Source of the DNA: Onishia taeanensis
GTDB lineage: Bacteria; Pseudomonadota; Gammaproteobacteria; Pseudomonadales; Halomonadaceae
DNA length: 64,000 nucleotides
Direction: 5' to 3'
Assembly (NCBI RefSeq): GCF_003268885.1
Contig: NZ_QLSX01000004.1
Span: 236,790-300,789, forward strand
Both the position numbers and the translations under genes were made by a program. The notes below the pieces were generated by a model. The model did not search any database and was not told the DNA's origin. It saw nothing but the letters and a program-made list of their open reading frames with translations. Of the stretch, positions 30,497 through 39,489 are shown piece by piece (positions within the stretch are counted from its first letter, which is position 1; every line of letters starts with the position of its first letter).

Positions 30497-30970
30497 CTAG
30501 TGCAACCACAGCCAAAGGTGGATGGTGCTCCAGGCATAGATGCCGGCCAGCACGTCATCGATCATGATGCCGAAGCCACCGGCCACTCGCCGGTCGGCCC
30601 AGCGGATTGGCCAAGGCTTGTAGATATCGAAGACCCGAAAGATGGCGAAGCCCCATAGCGCCGCTTCCCAGGAAAACGGCACCGCCGCCATGGTGATCCA
30701 GTAGCCGACGAACTCGTCCCAGACGATACCGGAATGGTCGTGGACGCCGAGATCCCGCGAGGTGCGATCGCACAGCCAGATCCCCAGGAAATAGGCCACC
30801 ACCACGACGCCCAGGTACCAGGACAGCGGCAGATCCGTCATCAACCAATAGAAAGGGATCGCCGCCAGGGTCCCGAAGGTGCCAGGGGCGAAGGGGACGA
30901 CGCCGCTACCCAGACCAAAAGCCAGGAAATGGCTGGGGCGTCGCCAGACGCTGCCCGGTGCACGATTCAT
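30497..30970 (-). CDS. pgpA: Phosphatidylglycerophosphatase A
   Basis: PgpA dephosphorylates phosphatidylglycerophosphate to phosphatidylglycerol in the inner membrane. The 157-residue protein has the conserved FGSG-like GLGSGVVPFAPGTFGTLAA, the acidic site HDHSGIVWDEFVG and the segment RVFDIYKPWPI, followed by GGFGIMIDDVLAG. Several hydrophobic segments are present. It overlaps thiL by four bases (ATGA), the usual thiL-pgpA arrangement. Confidence 0.95.
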   Translation of the reverse strand: MNRAPGSVWRRPSHFLAFGLGSGVVPFAPGTFGTLAAIPFYWLMTDLPLSWYLGVVVVAYFLGIWLCDRTSRDLGVHDHSGIVWDEFVGYWITMAAVPFSWEAALWGFAIFRVFDIYKPWPIRWADRRVAGGFGIMIDDVLAGIYAWSTIHLWLWLH

Positions 30971-31959
30971 GGCGTTGCTCCTGAAAAGTGTTGCCAGCCC
31001 CCTGGGCCGTTCGCTTCCACACCGTGAATGCCGGGTGTAATAGTGAAGCGTCCGATGACCGTCAGCGGCACCCCAAGAGTGCCGAGCGCCTGGCGAGCCG
31101 ATTCAAGGGCCTCCGCCGGCAGGCCGACCAGCAACTCATAGTCGTCACCTCCGGTAAGCGCTGCCTGGCGGGCGCCCTCTCCCAGCCGCTCGACCAGGCC
31201 CTCGGCCAGCGGCAGCGCCTCAAGATCCAACTCCACGCCAAGCGCCGAGGCATCGCAGAGATGCTGAAGGTCGGCGAGCAGACCATCGGAGACGTCGATT
31301 GCCGCACTGGCCAAGCCACGCAGCGCTTGCCCGGCAGCCAGCCGCGGCTCGGGTAGCAGGTAGGCGGCCAGCAGCGGATCATCCAGCGAGCGCTCGCCTG
31401 ACTGCCAGGCGGCCAGACCGCCGGCCCCGCCACCCAGCGAGCCGGTGACGGCGAGCAGGTCACCTTCACCGGCACCATCGCGGGTCAGGGCCTCGCCGGG
31501 CGGAACCTCACCCTGCACGGTGACGCTAACCGAAAGCGGGCCGCGGGTCACATCACCACCGACCAGATCGACCCCGGCGCGGGCGCAAAGGGCATCGAAG
31601 CCCTGAGCGAAAGGCTCGAGCCAGGCATCGTCGGCATGGTCGAGGGTCAGCGCCATCAGGCACCAGCGGGGGGCGGCGCCCATGGCCGCCAGATCGCTCA
31701 GGCTGACCGCCAGCGCCCGATGGCCGATGGCCGCGGCGGGCGCTGCGTGGGGAAAGTGGACGTCGGCCACCGACGTATCGACGCTGACCGCCAGCTGGTG
31801 GCCGGGGGTAGGCGTCAGCAGGGTGCAATCATCGCCTACGCCCAGCACCACGCCGGCGCTGCGCGCAGGCCGCGTGAAGTGGCGGGCGATCATGTCGAAC
31901 TCGCTCGGCGAGGCACCCATGGACTGGCCTGGCGTCGGCTTTTGCATCGCGAGTGACAT
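30967..31959 (-). CDS. thiL: Thiamine-monophosphate kinase
   Basis: ThiL phosphorylates thiamine monophosphate to the active cofactor TPP. The 330-residue protein begins with SEFDMIARHF and VVLGVGDDCTLL, and has SVSLSDLAAMGA-like (AVSLSDLAAMGA), VGGDVTRGPLSVSVT and the C-terminal LTGGDDYELLV, all typical. The ATG at 31959 lies one base before the nusB stop; the open frame upstream only overlaps nusB. Together with thiBPQ it points to salvage of imported thiamine in addition to synthesis. Confidence 0.94.
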   Translation of the reverse strand: MSLAMQKPTPGQSMGASPSEFDMIARHFTRPARSAGVVLGVGDDCTLLTPTPGHQLAVSVDTSVADVHFPHAAPAAAIGHRALAVSLSDLAAMGAAPRWCLMALTLDHADDAWLEPFAQGFDALCARAGVDLVGGDVTRGPLSVSVTVQGEVPPGEALTRDGAGEGDLLAVTGSLGGGAGGLAAWQSGERSLDDPLLAAYLLPEPRLAAGQALRGLASAAIDVSDGLLADLQHLCDASALGVELDLEALPLAEGLVERLGEGARQAALTGGDDYELLVGLPAEALESARQALGTLGVPLTVIGRFTITPGIHGVEANGPGGWQHFSGATP

Positions 31960-31960
31960 T

Positions 31961-32470
31961 TCAGCGGCGGGCGCTGACCTCGGCATAGCGCAGACGCGCC
32001 GCGAGCTTGTCGAGCAGACCATTGATGTACTTGTGACCATCAGTGGCACCGAAGGACTTGGCGAGCTCCACACCCTCATTGATCACGGCCCGATACGGGA
32101 CCTCGAGGCGCCGGGACAGCTCGTAGGTACCCAGGCGCAGGATCGCCAGTTCGATGCTGTCGAGATCTTCGAGGCGACGGTCGAGCAGCGGGGTCAGCGA
32201 CGCATCCAGATCCGCCTGGAAGCGCACCACGTTGTGGACCAGCTCATGGAACAGCGCCAGGTCGGCGATCTCCATGACCTTGTGCCAGTTTTCATGGTCC
32301 TCGAGATCTTCATCGGCGATCTGGCTGCGGAACTCAGCCTCAATGGTGCTGACCGGCTTGCCGGTCATCTGCCAAGTGTAGATGGCCTGCACCGCCAGCT
32401 CGCGAGCCGCATGGCGGGAGATCTGGCTCTTCGACGGCGCCCGACGCTCGTTATCCGAGGAACGGCTCAT
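31961..32470 (-). CDS. nusB: Transcription antitermination factor NusB
   Basis: NusB with NusE (S10) binds boxA RNA and promotes antitermination on rRNA operons. The 169-residue helical protein has [19 protein letters not shown] at the N terminus, the central [11 protein letters not shown] and the C-terminal [20 protein letters not shown]. The start overlaps the ribH stop by four bases, in the standard ribH-nusB-thiL order. Confidence 0.96.
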   Translation of the reverse strand: MSRSSDNERRAPSKSQISRHAARELAVQAIYTWQMTGKPVSTIEAEFRSQIADEDLEDHENWHKVMEIADLALFHELVHNVVRFQADLDASLTPLLDRRLEDLDSIELAILRLGTYELSRRLEVPYRAVINEGVELAKSFGATDGHKYINGLLDKLAARLRYAEVSARR

Positions 32471-32949
32471 TCTTCACCTCCGAAATGCTTGAGCAGCGAG
32501 ACCATTTCCATGGCGGCCATGGCGGCCTCGGCGCCCTTGTTGCCGGCCTTGGTACCGGCTCGCTCGATGGCCTGCTCAATGGAGTTGACGGTCAGCACGC
32601 CATTGGCGATCGGGGTATCGAACTGCAGCTGCAAGGAGCCAAGAGCGGTGTTGCAGCTGCCGGCGACATGCTCGAAGTGCGGCGTGCCGCCGCGAATCAC
32701 CGCGCCGAGAGCGATCACCGCATCCGGACTCGCCACCTGGAGGGCACGCTTGACCGCCAGCGGCAGCTCCCAGGCGCCCGGCACATGGACGATGTCGATA
32801 TGTTCGGCGTCCACGCCATGGCGAACCAGGCTGTCCACGGCACCTTCGACCAGGCTGTCGACCACATGGTGGTTGAACCGGCCGACCACGATCACGTAGC
32901 GGCCATCGACGTCGGTGAAGTTACCTTCGACTTGGGAGATCGGTTGCAT
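32467..32949 (-). CDS. ribH: 6,7-dimethyl-8-ribityllumazine synthase
   Basis: RibH condenses 5-amino-6-ribitylaminouracil with 3,4-dihydroxybutanone 4-phosphate to lumazine, the penultimate step of riboflavin synthesis. The 160-residue protein shows [44 protein letters not shown] and FGGEE-type end, with the catalytic His in TPHFEHV. A strong AGGAAG ribosome site precedes the ATG. The next step needs riboflavin synthase, whose gene is not seen in this cluster. Confidence 0.97.
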   Translation of the reverse strand: MQPISQVEGNFTDVDGRYVIVVGRFNHHVVDSLVEGAVDSLVRHGVDAEHIDIVHVPGAWELPLAVKRALQVASPDAVIALGAVIRGGTPHFEHVAGSCNTALGSLQLQFDTPIANGVLTVNSIEQAIERAGTKAGNKGAEAAMAAMEMVSLLKHFGGEE

Positions 32950-33014
32950 GCTTGTCTTCCTGCTTGAATCTTCTACGCGCCCGGGAGGGCGCTTCTCGGG
33001 TGTTGCGTTCGTCG

Positions 33015-33049
33015 CCGGGGCGTCCGCTCGCCTCGAGCGGACGCCCCGG
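33015..33049. repeat. Perfect 16-bp hairpin between ribBA and ribH
   Basis: CCGGGGCGTCCGCTCG (33015-33030) pairs perfectly with CGAGCGGACGCCCCGG (33034-33049) across CCT. No T-run follows on either strand. It separates ribBA from ribH and probably acts as an intercistronic stabiliser or rho-type boundary. Confidence 0.7.
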
Positions 33050-33068
33050 ATATTACGATATCAAGGGC

Positions 33069-34250
33069 TCAGGGGCTCAACCGCTCGACCACTTCCAGAT
33101 CGAAGCCGGAAAGGGCCGAGAACTTCCAGGGCGAGCTCAAAAGGCGCATCTTGCCGACGCCCAGATGACGCAGGATCTGTGAGCCGGTGCCGATGGTCAG
33201 ATAATTGCCGGCGCCATCGGAGTCGCTCGAGCGCGGTGCGCGCTTGCGCTCGAGCAGCACATCGAGCTGATCCTTGAGGTCAGAAGCCTGGCGGGCATCG
33301 TCAAGCAGCACGAAGACACCGCTCTCGGCGTCGGCGATCTCGGCCAGCGCCTGCTGGGCGGTCCAGCTCTGGCTGCCCGGACGGGTAAGCGTCAGGATGT
33401 CGCGCAGGGTGTCGGCCAGGTGCACGCGCACCGTGGTTGGTTCCTCGGCGCGGGGCGTACCCTTGACCAGCGCCATATGATGGGCGCCCTGAATGCTGTC
33501 GCGGAAGACGTGCAGAGTGAGCTCACCGAAGGCGGTCTCCACGGGCGTCGCCTCGAGGTGATCCACGGTCTGCTCGGTGTGAATGCGATAGTGGATCAGA
33601 TCGGCAATGGTACCCATCTTCAGGCCGTGCTCGGCGGCGAAGCGCTCGAGCTCCGGACGACGCGCCATGCTGCCGTCGTCGTTCATCACTTCGCAGATCA
33701 CGCCACTGGGATCGAGCCCGGCCATCGCCGCGAGGTCACAGGCCGCTTCGGTGTGGCCGGCGCGGCGCAGCACGCCACCTGGCTCGGCCATCAGCGGAAA
33801 AATATGGCCCGGCTGGACGATATCGGATGCCTTGGCATCCCGAGCCGAGGCCGCGCGCACGGTGCGGGCGCGATCGGCGGCAGAGATCCCGGTGGACACG
33901 CCCTCGGCGGCCTCGATGGACAGCGTGAACTTGGTGCCAAAGCCGGAGCCGTTGTCGTGCACCATCAGCGGCAGCTGCAGGCGCTCGCAGCGCTCGCGGG
34001 TCATCGGCAAACAGATCAGGCCGCGGGCGTGGCGAGCCATGAAGTTGATGTGCTCGGCCTCGACCTTCTCGGCGGCCATGATGATGTCGCCTTCGTTCTC
34101 GCGATCCTCATCGTCCATGAGGATCACCATCTTGCCCTGACGGATGTCCTCGATCAGGTCCTCGATACGCGCCAGATCGCTGGCCGACTCGCTCTGGTCG
34201 TCCGCGGTCTGAGCAGACAGGTCCTTGGTCAGGTCATTGGAAAGCGCCAT
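33069..34250 (-). CDS. ribB: 3,4-DHBP synthase with a degenerate GTP cyclohydrolase II-like domain
   Basis: The N-terminal half (to about residue 225) is a full 3,4-dihydroxy-2-butanone-4-phosphate synthase, with [10 protein letters not shown] at residues 46-55, [14 protein letters not shown], and [16 protein letters not shown]. It makes the four-carbon donor for RibH. The C-terminal half (about 230-393) aligns in outline with GTP cyclohydrolase II but the zinc-binding cysteines of RVHSxCxTGDVxGSxRCDCG are gone, replaced by [18 protein letters not shown]. Such RibBA-like proteins are common in gammaproteobacteria and lack cyclohydrolase activity, so a separate ribA is expected elsewhere. GGAG stands six bases before the ATG. 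Confidence 0.92.
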   Translation of the reverse strand: MALSNDLTKDLSAQTADDQSESASDLARIEDLIEDIRQGKMVILMDDEDRENEGDIIMAAEKVEAEHINFMARHARGLICLPMTRERCERLQLPLMVHDNGSGFGTKFTLSIEAAEGVSTGISAADRARTVRAASARDAKASDIVQPGHIFPLMAEPGGVLRRAGHTEAACDLAAMAGLDPSGVICEVMNDDGSMARRPELERFAAEHGLKMGTIADLIHYRIHTEQTVDHLEATPVETAFGELTLHVFRDSIQGAHHMALVKGTPRAEEPTTVRVHLADTLRDILTLTRPGSQSWTAQQALAEIADAESGVFVLLDDARQASDLKDQLDVLLERKRAPRSSDSDGAGNYLTIGTGSQILRHLGVGKMRLLSSPWKFSALSGFDLEVVERLSP

Positions 34251-34440
34251 GGGATCTCCGAATTACTGTGCGTGCTGGCGTCAACGGTAGGCGCCGCATA
34301 CCGGGGCGCCGCTAATAGAAAGCTGGCGCCGACGGGCTGCCGATGAATGATGCCGGCAGCAGATCGGCGCTCAGGGTACCTTGGCAAGCCGCGCGGCGCC
34401 AGCATTGGGCCGCAGCCCGGCGCTACTCTCAAGCCCACCC

Positions 34441-35574
34441 TCAGGATGACTGGCGCTGGGGGCGAGCGATGATCCGCCAGTCGCGTCCCACGGCACGCAT
34501 GTCGAGTATATCCAGCGGCCGCTGCTGCGCCATGCGCTCGAGCCCGGGCAGTGCCACCAACGGGCGTGCCTCGCCGCCAAGCAGGGTCGGCGCAACGAAC
34601 AGCTGCATCTCGTCGACAAGCTCGGCATCAAGCATGCCGCCGGCCAGCGTCGCCCCAGTCTCGAGCAGCACCTCGTTGGCCTGCTCCTCGCGGGCCAGAT
34701 ACTCGAGCAGCGCGACCAGGTCCACTCGGCCATCGACGCCTGACGGCAAGCACAACACCTCGGCGCCGGCCGCCTCGAGTCTTGTCCGGCGCTCGCCGTC
34801 CCGGGAACAGGTGGCGACCAGCGTGCGCCCCGGTTCGCTCAGACAGGCCGCCGCCAGCGGCAGGCGCAGGGTGGTGTCGACGATGACCCGCAGCGGCTGG
34901 CGGCGGGCGATCGCCTCGCCGTCCTCGAGGTCGAGCTGGGAGGCGCGCACCGTCAGGCGTGAATTGTCGAAGATGATCGAGTCGACGCCGCTGATCACCG
35001 CACTGGAACGAGCGCGCAGACGCTGCACCTCGGTGCGTGCGCGAGGCCCGGTAATCCATTGTGATTCCCCGGAGCGCATCGCGGTGCGCCCATCGAGGCT
35101 CATCGCCATCTTCATGCGCACGAAGGGTCGCCCGCGGGTCATGCGCGACACAAAGCCCGGGTTCAGCGCCCTCGCCTCGTCCTCGAGTAGCCCGCACTCC
35201 ACCTCGATACCGGCCTCGCGCAGCATGGCGAAGCCCTGCCCCGCCACCGCCGCATGAGGGTCCTGCATGGCGGCCACCACCTTATTGACGCCGGCCTCGA
35301 TCAGCGCCTGGGCGCAGGGCCCGGTGCGGCCGTGATGAGCGCAGGGTTCCAGAGTCACATAGGCAGTGGCGCCCCGCGCGGCGTCGCCGGCGTCAGACAG
35401 GGCATGGATCTCGGCATGGGGCTCGCCGGCGCGGACATGATAGCCGTCGCCGACGATCTGGCGGCGTTTGACCAGCACGCAGCCGACCCTAGGATTCGGG
35501 TCGGTGGTATAGAGGCCGCGGCGTGCCAGGGTCAGGGCACGGGCCATGAAGGCTTCCGGGGTCGCAGTGGCCAT
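34441..35574 (-). CDS. ribD: Bifunctional pyrimidine deaminase/reductase of riboflavin synthesis
   Basis: RibD deaminates and then reduces the pyrimidine intermediate of riboflavin synthesis. The 377-residue protein has the cytidine-deaminase-type zinc site HAEIH and PCAHHGRTGPC in the N-terminal half and an NADPH reductase domain afterwards (VRMKMAMSLDGRTAM near residue 155). The ATG at 35574, five bases after AGGA, is preferred; an earlier ATG and TTG lack good signals. It is 42 bases downstream of nrdR. The 190-base gap to ribBA holds no gene, although riboflavin synthase usually sits there. Confidence 0.94.
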   Translation of the reverse strand: MATATPEAFMARALTLARRGLYTTDPNPRVGCVLVKRRQIVGDGYHVRAGEPHAEIHALSDAGDAARGATAYVTLEPCAHHGRTGPCAQALIEAGVNKVVAAMQDPHAAVAGQGFAMLREAGIEVECGLLEDEARALNPGFVSRMTRGRPFVRMKMAMSLDGRTAMRSGESQWITGPRARTEVQRLRARSSAVISGVDSIIFDNSRLTVRASQLDLEDGEAIARRQPLRVIVDTTLRLPLAAACLSEPGRTLVATCSRDGERRTRLEAAGAEVLCLPSGVDGRVDLVALLEYLAREEQANEVLLETGATLAGGMLDAELVDEMQLFVAPTLLGGEARPLVALPGLERMAQQRPLDILDMRAVGRDWRIIARPQRQSS

Positions 35575-35616
35575 GAGCATCCTATGCAATTGAGCAGGCA
35601 AGAGAAGTGTGCGGCG

Positions 35617-36096
35617 TCAGTGATCGTCCTGAGGCGAGAAGCTCGGCTCCTGGGCCAGGCGGTCGATTTCTGCACGAAACTCGTCGATATCCTGGAAGCG
35701 GCGATAGACCGAGGCGAAGCGGATATAGGCGATCTGATCCAGACGCTTCAAGGCATCCATCACTTCCTGGCCGACCTCAATGGCCTTGATCTCACGCTCG
35801 CCCCGTGCCCGCAGGCGCTGGCGAATCCGCTCGACGGCGGCCTCGATCGATTCGGCGCTCACCGGGCGCTTCTCCAGCGCCCGAAGCATGCCGGCGCGCA
35901 GCTTGGCCTCATCGAAACTTTCCCGCGAACCGTCCGCCTTGACGACCCGCGGCATGACCAGCTCAGCGGTCTCATAGGTCGTGAATCGTTCACCGCAGGC
36001 GGCGCACTGACGTCGACGACGAACCTGGTCGCCCTCGACGACCAGGCGCGAATCGGTGACCTTGGTGTCATGGGTACCGCAGAAAGGACAATGCAT
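35617..36096 (-). CDS. nrdR: Transcriptional repressor NrdR
   Basis: NrdR is an ATP/dATP-sensing repressor of ribonucleotide reductase operons. The 159-residue protein starts with the zinc ribbon [18 protein letters not shown] then [12 protein letters not shown], and continues with an ATP-cone domain ([16 protein letters not shown]). It heads the leftward nrdR-ribD row and is divergent from the GH13 gene at 36261. Confidence 0.97.
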   Translation of the reverse strand: MHCPFCGTHDTKVTDSRLVVEGDQVRRRRQCAACGERFTTYETAELVMPRVVKADGSRESFDEAKLRAGMLRALEKRPVSAESIEAAVERIRQRLRARGEREIKAIEVGQEVMDALKRLDQIAYIRFASVYRRFQDIDEFRAEIDRLAQEPSFSPQDDH

Positions 36097-36260
36097 CGGC
36101 TGGATTCCGGCCTGTTCGACACAACAACTATTGCTCTATTGTAACGATTTGGCCGCATGGCGCCCAGTCACTCTTCACGATTGGCACGAGCCCTGCATGA
36201 TGCCAAGGATATGCCCCGCCGCCGGCCAGGTGCGCGTTTCGGCCCCTCGAGGAATTGACC

Positions 36261-38045
36261 ATGAGCTCATCCCTGCCCCCCACGCCCCCACGCCAGTTGG
36301 ACGAAGCCGGCTTCGTCAACGCCGCTCGCGCACGACTGGAGGAAGTCTACGGCCCCCGCAGCGAGGCGATCATGCGCCGCCTGGTCACCCTGATTTCGCA
36401 CCAGCGTGGTGCCATCGATGCCACGCCGCGTCCATTGTGGAGCGAGCGTGACCAGTGGCTGATCACCTACGGCGACAGCCTGCTTGACGGTGATCGCGCG
36501 CCGCTGGAGGTGCTGAAGGGATTTCTCGATGAGCGCATGGAAGACACCTTCAGCGGGGTGCATGTGCTGCCCTTCTTTCCGTGGAGCAGCGACGATGGTT
36601 TCTCGGTCGTGCACTACCGGGAGGTCAACCCGGAGCTCGGCGACTGGCCGGATATCCGCTCGCTGGCCGAGCGCCGGGACCTGATGGTCGACCTGGTGAT
36701 CAACCATGTATCTCGGGACTCGCTGTGGTTCGTCGACTACCTGGCCGACAGCCAGCCCGGGCGCGACTACTTCATCGAAATGGACCCGGCGACCGACCTG
36801 TCTCAGGTCACGCGGCCGCGCAACTCGCCGCTGCTGGTGCCGGTCAGCACCCGCCGCGGCACCCGCCACCTGTGGGCCACCTTCTCGGAAGACCAGATCG
36901 ATCTCAACTTCGACAACCCGGACGTACTGATCGAGTTCGTCGGCATCCTGCTCTTCTACCTGCAGCAGGGAGCCCGCACCATTCGCCTGGATGCCATCGC
37001 CTATCTGTGGAAGGAAGTCGGCACCTCCTGCATTCACCTGCCCCAGACCCACGCCATCGTGCGACTGCTGCGGGCAGTCGTCGATTACGTGGCGCCGGGC
37101 ACGCGGCTGATCACCGAGACCAATGTGCCGCACCGCGAGAACATGAGCTACCTGGGGCTCGAGCGGGCAACCATGGAAGGCATGTCACCGGACGAGGCGC
37201 ACCTGATCTATCAGTTCACCCTGCCACCGCTGCTGGTGCATACCCTGACCAGCGGCGATGCCACGGCGCTAACCCAGTGGGCCAGCAGCCTGCCGTCGCT
37301 ACCGCCGGGCTGCAGTTACTTCAACTTCACGGCCAGCCACGACGGCATCGGCGTGCGCGCCCTGGAAGGGCTGCTCCCGCAGCATGAGGTCGACGTGATG
37401 CTGGATCTCATGCACCGCTTCGGCGGCTTCGTCAGCATGAAGACCAACCCGGACGGCCAGGACTCCCCCTACGAAATCAACATCGCCTACTTCGACGCCA
37501 TGAAGGGCACCCGACGCGGCGCCGATGCCTGGCAGGTCGAACGCTTCCTGCTGAGCCAGAACCTGCTGCTAGCCCTGCAGGGCATCCCCGGTATCTACCT
37601 GCACTCGTTGACCGCGACACTCAATGACAACGAGGGCGTGGAGCGCAAGGGCCAGCTGCGGGCCATCAACCGCCGCCGTTGGCAGCTTTCCGAGCTCAAC
37701 GAACTGATCGACAGCCGTAGCACCCCGACCCGCGAGGCCTTCGGCTCGCTCAAGGAGCGCCTCAAGCTGCGCGCCGCGGAACCCTGCTTCCACCCCGAGG
37801 CGCCTCAGCGGGTTCTCGATACGCCGCCGGGGCTCTTCGCCATCGAGCGCGGCCCACTGCCGGATGGCCGCCGGCTGCTGGCGATCTACAACATCAGCGA
37901 CCAGCGCCAGCCGCTCAGCATGCCTGAGCTGGATCAGGGCCAATGGCTCGACGTGCTCGCCGACGGCGCGGTCTGGGCACCGGAAGAGCGCGAGATACTG
38001 CGCCCTTACCGCAGTCTGTGGCTGGTGCAGCCGGGCCATAACTGA
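36261..38045 (+). CDS. GH13_18 sugar phosphorylase, possibly glucosylglycerate phosphorylase
   Basis: A 594-residue alpha-amylase-superfamily enzyme of the sucrose-phosphorylase subfamily. Catalytic candidates are the nucleophile Asp244 in TIRLDAIAYLWK, the acid/base Glu286 in LITETNVPH, and Asp361 in ASHDGIGVR. Such enzymes cleave a glucosyl bond with phosphate to give glucose 1-phosphate; known substrates are sucrose, sucrose-6-phosphate, glucosylglycerol and glucosylglycerate (as in E. coli YcjM). The substrate here is inferred as glucosylglycerate because a glucosyl-3-phosphoglycerate synthase and its phosphatase lie 7-9 kb away. The ATG at 36261 has GAGGA seven bases upstream. It is probably transcribed alone. 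Sucrose remains an alternative. Confidence 0.85.
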   Translation: MSSSLPPTPPRQLDEAGFVNAARARLEEVYGPRSEAIMRRLVTLISHQRGAIDATPRPLWSERDQWLITYGDSLLDGDRAPLEVLKGFLDERMEDTFSGVHVLPFFPWSSDDGFSVVHYREVNPELGDWPDIRSLAERRDLMVDLVINHVSRDSLWFVDYLADSQPGRDYFIEMDPATDLSQVTRPRNSPLLVPVSTRRGTRHLWATFSEDQIDLNFDNPDVLIEFVGILLFYLQQGARTIRLDAIAYLWKEVGTSCIHLPQTHAIVRLLRAVVDYVAPGTRLITETNVPHRENMSYLGLERATMEGMSPDEAHLIYQFTLPPLLVHTLTSGDATALTQWASSLPSLPPGCSYFNFTASHDGIGVRALEGLLPQHEVDVMLDLMHRFGGFVSMKTNPDGQDSPYEINIAYFDAMKGTRRGADAWQVERFLLSQNLLLALQGIPGIYLHSLTATLNDNEGVERKGQLRAINRRRWQLSELNELIDSRSTPTREAFGSLKERLKLRAAEPCFHPEAPQRVLDTPPGLFAIERGPLPDGRRLLAIYNISDQRQPLSMPELDQGQWLDVLADGAVWAPEEREILRPYRSLWLVQPGHN

Positions 38046-38072
38046 GCCCCAAGCAGACTGAACCAAGGGAAC

Positions 38073-38114
38073 TAGGCCAAAAGAACTAAGCCAAAAGAAC
38101 TAGGCAAAGCGGAC
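38073..38114. repeat. Three tandem 14-bp repeats after the phosphorylase gene
   Basis: CCAAGGGAACTAGG, CCAAAAGAACTAAG and CCAAAAGAACTAGG are adjacent. Nearby, AGCCAAATTA is repeated twice (38190-38209), so the 200 bases up to the next stop codon are a small repeat-rich, lower-GC patch. No gene is seen in it. Confidence 0.7.
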
Positions 38115-38257
38115 TGAGCCACGCCTGAAGGGCGGTGCCAGTCCGAACAGCGCCAATCTGACCCTAACTGAGGCGCAATAAGCCTGGCTCAGCCAAATTA
38201 AGCCAAATTAAGGCGAGGCTGGACTAAACTAGGCCGAAAGCACGTAGCGCTTATCAA

Positions 38258-38677
38258 TCACCCCAGGCGCCGGGCAAGCCACCAGCCGGCTACCATCGTG
38301 GCTAGCATGGCCGCAAGCGGTAGGCTCAGGCCCGAAAGCGATGCGAAAGCCGGCCCCGGGCAGTAGCCGGAGAGCCCCCAGCCGATGCCGAACAGCGCCG
38401 CACCGCCCAGCAGCTTGGTATCCAGGTCGCGGCGCGTCGGAAGCTGGAAGGCGCCCGTGAAGAGTGGCGCGGGACGGCGCAGCACCCACCGGTAACCGAT
38501 GAAGGTGGTCACCACCGCCCCGCCGAGTACGAACATCAGCGTCGGGTCCCAGCCGCCGGCCAGATCGAGAAAACCGATCACCCGAGCAGGGTCCGTCATA
38601 CCGCCAAGCGCCAGCCCCAGGCCGAACAACAGGCCGGCGAGATAGCCCGCGACGGGCTTGAGCATCGCTGTCTTCAT
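38258..38677 (-). CDS. YeeE/YedE-type membrane protein, smaller partner (PmpB-like)
   Basis: A 139-residue protein with about four transmembrane helices; GYLAGLLFGLGLALGGMTDPARVIGFLDLAG is the classical start in outline (GLALGGMTDP), and GYCPGPAF carries the conserved Cys. YeeE/YedE proteins import thiosulfate or move sulfane sulfur, and paired forms (PmpA/PmpB) accompany persulfide dioxygenase operons. The ATG at 38677 overlaps the stop of the upstream gene by four bases. It is the last gene of the sulfide operon. Confidence 0.85.
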   Translation of the reverse strand: MKTAMLKPVAGYLAGLLFGLGLALGGMTDPARVIGFLDLAGGWDPTLMFVLGGAVVTTFIGYRWVLRRPAPLFTGAFQLPTRRDLDTKLLGGAALFGIGWGLSGYCPGPAFASLSGLSLPLAAMLATMVAGWWLARRLG

Positions 38678-39135
38678 GCCCCACCTCCCAGCAGATGCCG
38701 CACCACATAGACAGTGACGATACCGGTGACCAGAAACGTCAGGGTCGCCGCCATCGAGCGCGGCGAGAGCCGCGACAGGCCGCAAACGCCATGGCCGCTG
38801 GTGCAGCCGCTACCGATACCGGTACCAAACCCCACCAGCAGTCCGGCGATCAGCATCAGCCCCACCCCGCCGGCGGGTGCGCCGATCACGGCTCCCGGCT
38901 CGCCGGCGACGTTGCCCTGTCCGCCGAGCGCCATCAAGATCAGCGGCCCGCTGACCAGCCCCAGCAGAAAGGTCAGGCGCCAGGCGGTATCTCCCTTGGG
39001 CCGTTCCAGTACCAGCGCCGAGAGAATGCCGCTGATCCCGGCGATGCGGCCAAGGGTGGCCATCAACCACACCGCCGAGAGGCCGATCAATACGCCACCG
39101 GCCAGGCCATACAGACTCGAAGTCCAATCCAACAT
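38674..39135 (-). CDS. YeeE/YedE-type membrane protein, larger partner (PmpA-like)
   Basis: The 153-residue membrane protein has about four helices and the conserved GFGTGIGSGCTSGHGVCGLSRLSPRS block in outline (GSGCTSGHGVCG), with the cysteines thought to carry sulfane sulfur through the membrane. The ATG at 39135 with GGAGGAG upstream is preferred over an ATG 18 codons earlier. It is the translationally coupled partner of the following gene and part of the sulfide/persulfide operon. Confidence 0.86.
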   Translation of the reverse strand: MLDWTSSLYGLAGGVLIGLSAVWLMATLGRIAGISGILSALVLERPKGDTAWRLTFLLGLVSGPLILMALGGQGNVAGEPGAVIGAPAGGVGLMLIAGLLVGFGTGIGSGCTSGHGVCGLSRLSPRSMAATLTFLVTGIVTVYVVRHLLGGGA

Positions 39136-39297
39136 CGTCTCCTCCGTGGTTTCCGTCATAGGTTGCCGTAACTGATTTCCCTGGGTCATTGCGCTACTTC
39201 GGTGCTTTAAGCAGCTGTACTACTGCTTTGCTCCAAGCGGCTGCGCCAGGTGATTGCCCTAACGCGTGGCCTAGCGAGGGTCAATCACCAGCTCGAC

Positions 39298-39489
39298 TCA
39301 GGGCCCCGGCTTGCAGGTACGGATGCCCAGCATCGAATAGAGCGGGCAACTGCCCAACAACCCGGTCACCACCGGCACCACACCGATCCAACCCCAGACG
39401 CCGATGGTGCCGGTGACGGCCAGGCCGATCAGGATGGCGCCGATCACGATGCGAGCGATCTTGTCGATACTGCCTATGTTCTTCTTCAT
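39298..39489 (-). CDS. DUF2892 two-helix membrane protein
   Basis: A 63-residue protein with two hydrophobic segments and the family pattern MKKNIGSIDKIARIVIGA then GLLGSCPLYSMLGI. DUF2892 proteins (as in the C-terminal part of YgaP) often accompany rhodanese and sulfide-oxidation genes; the conserved Cys may take part in sulfur transfer. Its start overlaps the SulP stop by four bases. Confidence 0.88.
   Translation of the reverse strand: MKKNIGSIDKIARIVIGAILIGLAVTGTIGVWGWIGVVPVVTGLLGSCPLYSMLGIRTCKPGP

Noticed and set aside
34251..34440. Possible FMN riboswitch or ribE remnant between ribD and ribBA
   Set aside because: Neither the RFN core sequence nor any RibE-like peptide can be read on either strand.
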